Source: Vanilla planifolia (lineage: Eukaryota; Streptophyta; Magnoliopsida; Asparagales; Orchidaceae). Taken from it: DNA of 64,000 bases. Below the pieces are notes generated by a model. The model saw only the letters and a program-made list of their open reading frames with translations, was not told the DNA's origin and did not search any database. Location of the stretch: contig JAIUJO010000091.1 of assembly GCA_023846275.1 (NCBI GenBank), positions 1,610,803 through 1,674,802 on the forward strand, read 5' to 3'. Shown in pieces: positions 57,001-64,000 of this stretch; position 1 is the first letter of the stretch; the number at the start of each line of letters is the position of its first letter. The position numbers were made by a program, and so were the translations under genes.

Positions 57001-58925
57001 CCATTTTATCTATTTATGGGACCATTTGGTAACCAATTGCAATAATGTGTCATCTTCCTCAAGGCTTTACTATTCAAAAACTTCCCTATAGACAACTAAA
57101 ACTATTATTAAGAATATTAAATGTCTTGTGTGACATACGTATTCACTTGGATCCTTACTAAATTTTTTAGAAAATTAAAACCAGCTTCAAGAAGTGACTA
57201 AAATTTTTTCATAAAAAATGTGTCATATATTTACTTCAAGAAACTTGCTCCTTCTCCTTCCTTAACAGCACTTTCACAATTACTTAATTTGTCTCCCTCT
57301 TCCTAACATTTACAATAGTTTCCATTTCTGTCCCAACTATAATATCTTTGTTATTACTTTCCTCCCAAAATTCTCCTCATTTGGCACATAATATTTATTT
57401 TATTAGATATCCATCGTGATCAAAACATTATAAAGATTACTATTTCTTGTATATTCTACTACAAATGACTTCTAAAATTTTTTTCACAAATTTCAAGAAC
57501 AATTACACTTGGTGTTATCTATTTAAGTAGACAATTCATATATTTCTAAAATCATTTGTCTCATTTATTATTTTTTCTTAAAAATTCCCTTAGTCTTAAA
57601 TTAATATTATTTTTAAATTTTTTTGCCTTTGTGTATGACAACCATTTCAATTTGAAGAAGAATGGTTATTTAGTGTTCATTTTCATTTGTCATACCATAT
57701 TTGACATGTCACCTATATTATTAATTCTTTTAAATAATAATCTTTGTGATTTTATAAAAAACCATATGGAAATTTCATTCCAAAAGTTTCAAAATAAATT
57801 TAAAATGCATTTACATTTATTGAACAAATGTTAAAAAAGTCTTGAGGCCTAATGAATATTTTGTAATTTTCCATTCATATAAGAATTTTATCATTCAAAT
57901 TAAAAAAATATTGGGATGCATCCAAACGAACTCTTCCTCTACTTCTTAAGTAGCTACTAGTTAAATTAACAATTGTTATTGTAATCAAATTAATTAAAAG
58001 TCAAATACTTAACCTAACTACAACAAAAACCTAATTTCAATAGACTTAACATATTCTTAATTGCTTTAAATATTCCCTTTCATTGACTTCTTTTTTATCC
58101 TACAATGTTGTGTTAAATATTAGTTTCTTATAATATGTATCATGCAACCATTTAAAAAAGTATGATGTAAGTTTGCATTCCTTATGTAATATAATTGTTT
58201 TTTCCATGCCACATAAGCCTTCTTATTTTGTCAGCATATGTCTAACCTATTTGTTTTTGCAAAAAAATGTTTCCTTAAGAGCTAAAGTATTTGTTTTTAT
58301 GGTAGAAAAACTCATTTTCAATTAGGTTTAATTTAAGATCTCTACATAAAAATATTTTAGTATTAATCTTCCTCACACCATCAAGCTAACTTAAGACAAT
58401 AAATTTTTGCTATCAATATGCCATAATGACAAATGCAGTAAAGCTCATTCAATTTGATATAGATATAACATGTATCAGTCAATTGTGTTAAGCTTCCTCT
58501 ATGTTATATGTCTAATAATTTTTATCACCATTTTAAAACATTACTAGGTACTTTTACGTTTTCTTTGGTGATATAGGATCTCAAAAGCATAATGCCATAA
58601 TAATTCAACCATTAAAATAATCTCAATGTCTAAAAAGATTTATTATCAAACCAATTATGAATGAAATATTATATGTATATGTACTTTTCAATAACAAGAA
58701 AACCAAATATGAAAACTTACACATATTTTGATAGTATAGATACATCAATAAGTAGATTGAAATTGTAGATTAGAAAAAAATAATGGATGCTATATCTACA
58801 TAATATTCTTCATATAGATAAACTCATAAGCAATTTTGTAAGGAAACTTAGTTGTAATGTAATCTACTCAAGTGGTGTTCAATGAAATTATGCATCAAAA
58901 TAAAGAGATAGATTTAGAAGACATA
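57001..58925. other. AT-rich DNA, no gene recognised
   Basis: A 92-codon open frame at 57,556-57,834 is Phe/Leu/Asn/Lys-rich, as expected by chance in this composition, and shows no family motif. It is not called as a gene. Confidence 0.5.
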
Positions 58926-58929
58926 GAAT

Positions 58930-59270
58930 ACTTTAGAAAAGTAGAATTGGTAGACAAACAAAGATCCTAGAATGACAATGCTTATCGATTTCTACTCAAA
59001 CATTGTTTTAGGTTGGTAACGTTGATAGAAGTTTGTTCATCAAGGATTGTGTTGATTAACTACTTCTAGTCCAATATAATTTAGATGATACCATAGTTTG
59101 GATCAACAAACTATGACCTATGTGAATGTTTTGGTAAGCATGTAGGTGTAGGATTTGAGATTAACATAGTGGTGAAGTTTTTTATTTTCTTAATGCAAGC
59201 TAAGTAAGATGAGAAAGGTATCTTTGATCTTCAATGAAGTATATAAATGAGATGTTAAAACTTAAAAAAT
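58930..59270 (+). pseudogene. Ty1/copia reverse transcriptase fragment (first of two)
   Basis: One frame gives NAYRFLLKHCF, then ILINYF-like and STNYDLCECFGKHVGVGFEI, then FFIFLMQAK and DEKGIFDLQ. These correspond to the copia RT block running from FLLKHGF, past the YVDDIIFGST box, to the LCxEFGKxMxxEFEM and FFLGLQ segments. The YVDD box itself is degraded beyond recognition. The fragment stops at about 59,270, where the linker region of a second copia copy begins, so it is the 3'-truncated tail of a different or duplicated element. Confidence 0.75.
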
Positions 59271-59289
59271 AAGAAAATAGTTGAATCAA

Positions 59290-60850
59290 AGGATTTACCA
59301 TAGAATGAAAATAACCTTAGAGATGTGATCTTAAGTGACCTTTGTTTTGGAGTACAAACCAACACCTCACTTTTAAAAGAAACTATATATCATGCGTCTA
59401 TCTTAAAATTTGTACCACAAATTACAATTGATGTCTTGAGGAAAGACGTTTTTTGTTTGGCCATGCTAGATGGTTTCAACTTATTTGTGTGAGTGATTGT
59501 TTTGGAATTAATAAACATTCCAAGAGACCACATTATTGTGTCAAAAAGTGGGTACTCAAAAATGAAAAAAAATCATGGTGTGGTTACCATTGATAATAAG
59601 GGACAGGTAGTCATAAAGGGTTATAATAAATTAGTACTAAACTTAGAAGGAATACTTGAACAAATGGTAAGGTTGAAGGCAACATGGTCATTTTTACCTT
59701 ATTTGTAATACAAGTTATTTAAACTATACCGAATGGATGCTAAGAGAACTTTCTTAAATGTTATTATTTAAGAGAAAGTGTATGTAGGATAGTTGGATTG
59801 CATTCAAAATTTTCTTCATCAAAAACATGCCAATGCTAATGAAAGAATCATATGAATTGGAGCAAGAAGAAAGAATCCTGTTATAAACATACTTAGTAGA
59901 TTTCTAGTCAAACATTATTTTAGGATTACAATGAAGGTAGAACTTTGTTCATCAAAAACTATGCTGATCAACTTCTTCTAATCTAATATTATATCGATGA
60001 TTTCATACTTGGATTAACCAACTTGGACATATGTGAATGATTTAATAAGCTTATTGGCATTAGATTTGACTTGAATAAAATAGGTGACGTTATATATTTT
60101 TTTTTATTAAAAGCTAAGTAGGATAAGAAAGGTATCCTTGTATCCTAAATTAAGTATAAAAATTATATGCCAAAATTGCATGATCTCGGGAACATCAAAT
60201 TCATTTCAAATTTCAAGAGTCCCGACCAAACTATTGAATAAACATGAGAATGGAAAACAAATAGATTTCAAGGTTTACCAAGAAATGACACATTCTTTAC
60301 TTGCTTATTAGAAGACCTGTGGGACTTTTTTGATCAATTTCAATTAAGCCCCAAGGCCTTCCATCTTGAAGTCATAAAAAATAAAATTTTCATAATTGCT
60401 CGAAACAAAGGAAATATGGTTTTCTTATCCCAAAATTTTGTTATGTCATGTTCCCACAGGATATGGCTACAAAGATTATGTAGGTTCTTATATACATAAG
60501 CAAATCATTTTAGGTTTTTAATCAATTTTAGTACCTCTTAAACTATGGATCTAGCAAAAAAATGTGGAACTATTGCTTTAGCAAAAAATGAACCACAATG
60601 TATAACATTAGAAGGATTTCATTCTACATAGTCCACGAAGAAATAGTGCCTAAATTCAAAATTTTGGGGAATTATTTGTAAATTTAATCCCATATCATTG
60701 AATTAAATGATATGAAGCTATTTAATTTGTTGCCAACAACATGCAACAAGTTGGCAACTTAACAGTGCTTCTTAGTAAAGATTTATTCAATAGAATTAGA
60801 AGACATTTTATGATGACAAGAGGGGGAGAAATTAAGCTTGCTTTTGAGGG
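59290..60850 (+). pseudogene. Ty1/copia pol fragment: pre-RT linker, RT, RNase H
   Basis: Frames in order match copia pol. A linker at about 59,357-59,480 gives GVQTNTSLL and VLRKDVFCLAMLDGFNLF. The RT start (59,493-59,708, open) has SGYSKMKKNHGVV, NKGQVVIKGYNKL and EGILEQMVRLKATW, the counterpart of N-K-A-R-L-V-A-K-G-Y-N-Q-x-x-G-I-D. Then come FKLYRMDAKRTFLN and EKVYVG (about 59,720-59,790), the FKLYQMDVKSAFLNG block. The RT end at about 59,890-60,170 repeats the piece seen at 58,930-59,270. RNase H remains are KHENGKQIDFKVYQEM (about 60,240), GYGYKDYVGSYIHKQIILGF (about 60,460) and LSKDLFNRIRR (about 60,755-60,800). Stops and frameshifts break all domains except the short RT start. The order and spacing are normal for the family. 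Confidence 0.85.
60819..60831 (+). promoter_or_regulatory. Candidate polypurine tract of the copia relic
   Basis: AGAGGGGGAGAAA lies directly after the last recognisable pol residues on the + strand, where copia elements place the primer for second-strand synthesis. Position and purine purity support it. The start of the 3' LTR after it could not be fixed. Confidence 0.6.
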
Positions 60851-60859
60851 ATGTTCCTT

Positions 60860-61519
60860 GAGTGAAAAGGTGCACAATCATGGGCATTAATTACTTCCAA
60901 AGGTAACTTGACTTGATAATATCTAAAAATTATTTTCTTGCACTAGATTCAATTACATTATCATAACCTTAAACTGTAAGACATAATTAAAAAAAGGTTA
61001 ATGACCTAATTAAGCAGCACATTAATTACTTATCTAGCTTTGCTTGTAGATAAGATAAGTGAACAAAATTGGAAGGACATTAATGTCAAAAGAATAAGTC
61101 AATTGATTAAATATATTGATATAATCATGTGTGGAATAATAATGGAAATGATTTTGGCATGGTCAAGAAAGTAAGTGTTTTTTGTTGTAAAACATATGAG
61201 GATAAATGAATAATAGGAGAGAGTTGAATTGTGTGTTTAACAATTTCTTTTATTCCAAAAATTAGAATGAAACTTTTTGAGCTTAAAATAAAGCTTTTTT
61301 TTATAAAACTATTCAACAAAATAAAATTTCTCAAACATAAATAAAATGTGTTAAAGCTTTTTAAGTAGTTTCACTAAAACTTGTGCCAACATCCTCCCCC
61401 AGTCCCCAATCATGCTTCTATTAATTGGTTAGATTTGCCAAAGCTAGTAGAGTTAAAACAAATATATATTGGTGCTCCAATAAAATACCAAAATCTAAAA
61501 AATTTAGGCTACACAAAAG
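60860..61519. other. Spacer after the copia polypurine tract
   Basis: No gene recognised. The + strand word CATCCTCCCCCAGTCCCCAAT (about 61,390-61,410) reads on the minus strand as a purine tract followed by TGTTGG. This could be a second, opposite-facing polypurine tract and LTR start, but no partner sequence supports it. Confidence 0.4.
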
Positions 61520-62619
61520 AAAATCAAACTTTACAATTTTTGTTTACAAAAATCCCAATACTTTTCTTTTTTTAAACAAGTGTAGTGCGACTAACGAATG
61601 AAGAGATGTTACTTGGAAACAAAAAAGTTATTATGAAGGAAAGTAGGAGAAATGGAAACCGACAAAAATCCATTGCTCTTATAATTACGTAAAAATGCTT
61701 TGCTCACAGTTTGAACTTCACTTGGACATGTATGAAAATTTTCTTGTTTGATTCCATAATTTTAAGATCTTATAAATGATTTGTATTTATAATTAAAATA
61801 AAAAACTCCAAAAATAAATCAAATAATGGATAAAACCTACTTTTTAGAAAACTAGCAAAAACAAATGGTGATGATGATTTAACTACCATCCAATTAAAAA
61901 AATGGAGTGGAAACCATCGGGTCAAATTAAATGATAAATGGTCAACATTTAATGATGACGAGATAAGATTTAGAGAGTTGGGTTTAAAAGTTTGATGGAC
62001 AGTAACGATGATTAGATTGCCATTCACATAGGCAAAGAGACTGTGAGCCATTCGACCAACTATTTTGGATAAGGAGCTAAAGAAGAATGTTAACTATTCA
62101 TAAATACGAGTGTGATCATGACTACTCGATCATAGAATACACGACCGACCAATCAGTGCCAAAATCTCAAGTTTCGAAATAGATTTTGCTTTGTATCACA
62201 TTACAAAATAGTTGAAGATTTTTATAAACAACATATTACAATCAACTTAAAGGGTTGGCTACTCCCAGGTGTTCTCAAGTGATTGCCAATATCATCAATA
62301 GGCATATATGGGTCTAAGCTGGTTCAATTTTTCTAAACTGATTAAATAGTCTACCATGACCCGTTTTGCCCAAGCTTTTTCATAAGTAATGCCTTCAATA
62401 AATTAAACAATAGATTGCAGTAATAACATAACTTGCCCGAAGCCCTTTGGGGTTAATGGTTGAGAGTGCTTAAGATAAAGTATAATTATTATAATAATAA
62501 AAGTTTATAAGAATTTTAATACTCAATTGCTTCTAAAATAATACTAAGTTTAATAAAGTATTAGTAAATACTTATCCTTGGTTTTGAATACTAGCATACA
62601 CTCATCCAGAATTCTAACA
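61520..62619. repeat. Diverged direct repeat, left copy (LTR-like)
   Basis: Aligns with 62,955-64,000 at about 1.44-kb offset. Shared pieces: CAAACTTTACAATTTTTG/GAAACTTTACCATTTTTTC; TTTGCTCACAGTTTGAACTT/TTTGCTCGTAGTTTGAACTT; CCATTCGACCAACTATTTTG/CCATTCAATCAACTATTCTG; the TCACATT and TATAAA promoter-like stretch at 62,194-62,228; TTGGCTACTCCCAGGTGTTC/TTTACTACCCCTTGTGTTC; and CCTTTGGGGTTAATGGTTG/CCTTTGGGATCAATAGCTAG. The right edge may be the CTAACA at 62,614-62,619, next to TTGATTATCCCCATTTTAG. On the minus strand that reads as a purine-rich stretch followed by TGTTAG, an LTR-start pattern. The promoter-like box, however, faces the + strand, so orientation is unresolved. Confidence 0.65.
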
Positions 62620-62679
62620 ATTGATTATCCCCATTTTAGTAATAATTCAAATGTGTTAATGACACCTAATCTTGATCTA

Positions 62680-62945
62680 AGTTTATTAAGTACTTTGATA
62701 GCCAATAGCTCAGTAAAAATATCAACTAATTAGGTATACAATAGCACAAATAACAATTGAATTATTTATTTAATACATGCTCTCTAATAAAGTTATATCT
62801 AATGCTATATGTTTTGTTCTTAAGTGTTGAACAAGATCTTTAGCTAAATAAATTGCACTTAAATTATCACAAAGAATTAGAATTGCATAAATTCTATGCT
62901 ATAATCTAAAAATTGTTGTTCCATTCGTAGAACTTCAATTTCCAA
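62680..62945 (-). pseudogene. Ty1/copia RNase H C-terminal fragment
   Basis: On the minus strand, EVLRMEQQFLDYSIEF is followed, after a one-base frame change, by ILILCDNLSAIYLAKDLVQH and then LRTKHIALDI with no stop. Beyond another shift comes LVDIFTELLA. These are the copia RNase H end motifs: W-M-x-Q-x-L-x-D-Y-G, C-D-N-x-S-A-I-x-L-A-K-N, H-x-R-T-K-H-I and Q-x-A-D-I-F-T-K. The CDN aspartate of RNase H is kept. Only this tail of pol is present, lying between the two copies of the 61.5/62.95-kb direct repeat. The element is therefore deleted for almost all of gag-pol, or this piece inserted there separately. Confidence 0.85.
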
Positions 62946-62954
62946 TGAAACTTT

Positions 62955-64000
62955 ACCATTTTTTCTTACAAAATTTCCAACACCTTTACTTCTTTAAAAA
63001 CAAGATGTATTACTAATGAATAAAGCAAATGTTTCCAAAAAATGTAAAAATGATCATGAACAATGGAAGGAGAAGTAGAGACTAACTAAAATCCACAACT
63101 TTAGAAATTGTATAAAATTTTTTGCTCGTAGTTTGAACTTTGTTTCAATTCATATAAAAATCTAGTTGTCATAAAGCCAATCGATGCAGATGGAGAAGTT
63201 TGTACAGTGCCATATGATTAAGAAAACGAAGCAATAATCATCGCATCATCTTAAATGATAATGGGTCAAAATCTAATCAGAGTGAAATATGATCTAGAGC
63301 ATTCAATTTGAAAATCAGATGGATAATACTAATTATAAGATAACTTTCATGCTTGAGGGGAGACTCTCAACCATTCAATCAACTATTCTGAATGAACATC
63401 TAAATAAATTTAACTTTTCACAAATGCGGCCATGTTCTTGACTATTCGAATGCAAAAAATGCACATCAGTATAGAAATCTTAAATTTACTAATAACTTTT
63501 ATTTAATCCCACATTTTTAAATAGTTGTAGTATTTCATGCTCATAATACATTAACTACATATTATAATCAGCTGATTGAGGTTTACTACCCCTTGTGTTC
63601 TTGAGAAGTCATACACTTGGTCTCCATCACACATCTATGAGTCTTGTATGAGCCAATTTCTTTGAAGAAATTGACGAGACTGTCTTGACTCGTTTCTCCT
63701 AAATTGGTTGATATGTAATTCACCAAACTACTAATACTCAAGCTTAACCAAGAGACTACAATAGTAAAATGACTTGACTAATATTTGTGCTTATCACAAA
63801 TTAGATTTCATGAGTTCTTTGCCTATGGCGGTGCCTGAGGCCCATGCCCCCAATGGTACGAGTCACTTCACTGGTGCCCTTTGGGATCAATAGCTAGGGT
63901 GTGCTAAAGAAAAAACATATTTTTAATAATAATAAAAATTGATATATAAAAAATATTTGAATATTTATAGAATTTTCAAAAACACAAATGCCTTCAAATG
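62955..64000. repeat. Diverged direct repeat, right copy (LTR-like), runs off the window
   Basis: Partner of 61,520-62,619. The TAATCCCACATTTTTAAATA box is at about 63,503-63,522. A GC-richer stretch at 63,826-63,900 (GGCGGTGCCTGAGGCCCATG) is longer here than in the left copy. Homology continues up to the window end, so the right boundary is outside. Confidence 0.65.

Noticed and set aside
57556..57834. 92-codon frame as a small gene
   Set aside because: Composition fits chance in AT-rich DNA; no motif, no repeat partner and no supporting context.

Overview
The window looks like intergenic, transposon-derived DNA of a land plant, probably a seed plant with a large AT-rich genome. The evidence is the families present. 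There are L1-type LINEs with the plant layout: an ORF1 with a DUF4283-like domain and a CCHC knuckle, then APE, reverse transcriptase, zf-RVT and a plant-type RNase H. There are also Ty1/copia gag-pol relics with UBN2-like gag, and LTR-like promoter motifs of the plant TCCCACATT type. I find no intact host gene, rRNA, tRNA or CRISPR array. I cannot name the species.

Layout. (1) 1-11,975: almost 12 kb of degenerate TG/CATG-rich sequence, G+T on the + strand. Inside it, 4,110-6,830 holds five tandem units of about 0.51-0.55 kb. (2) 11,976-19,240 (copy A) and 36,151-43,520 (copy B): two old copies of one 7-kb segment in direct orientation. Each carries an L1 LINE ORF2 relic on the + strand. Copy A lacks about 2 kb of the LINE, but has a 1.29-kb insert flanked by an 8-bp direct repeat that copy B has once. 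(3) 19.2-36.1 kb: AT-rich DNA with a minus-strand copia gag-pol relic (23.3-25.7 kb), three (TA)n tracts and small tandem duplications. (4) 45.44-51.11 kb: a sharply GC-richer, younger L1 LINE with recognisable ORF1 and ORF2, broken by many stops (mostly TAG), frameshifts and an ORF1-endonuclease deletion junction. (5) 51-64 kb: decayed LTR-retrotransposon debris. It holds two diverged direct-repeat pairs (53.2/55.4 kb and 61.5/62.95 kb), two + strand copia RT fragments (58.9-60.8 kb) with a polypurine tract, and a minus-strand copia RNase H tail (62.7-62.9 kb).

No genes here act together as a host pathway. The coding remains are parts of retrotransposon replication machinery (nucleic-acid binding, endonuclease, reverse transcriptase, RNase H, integrase), and all are disabled. 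The least ordinary parts are the 12-kb TG block with its internal higher-order array, the filled/empty insertion site seen between copies A and B, and the excess of amber stops in the young LINE.
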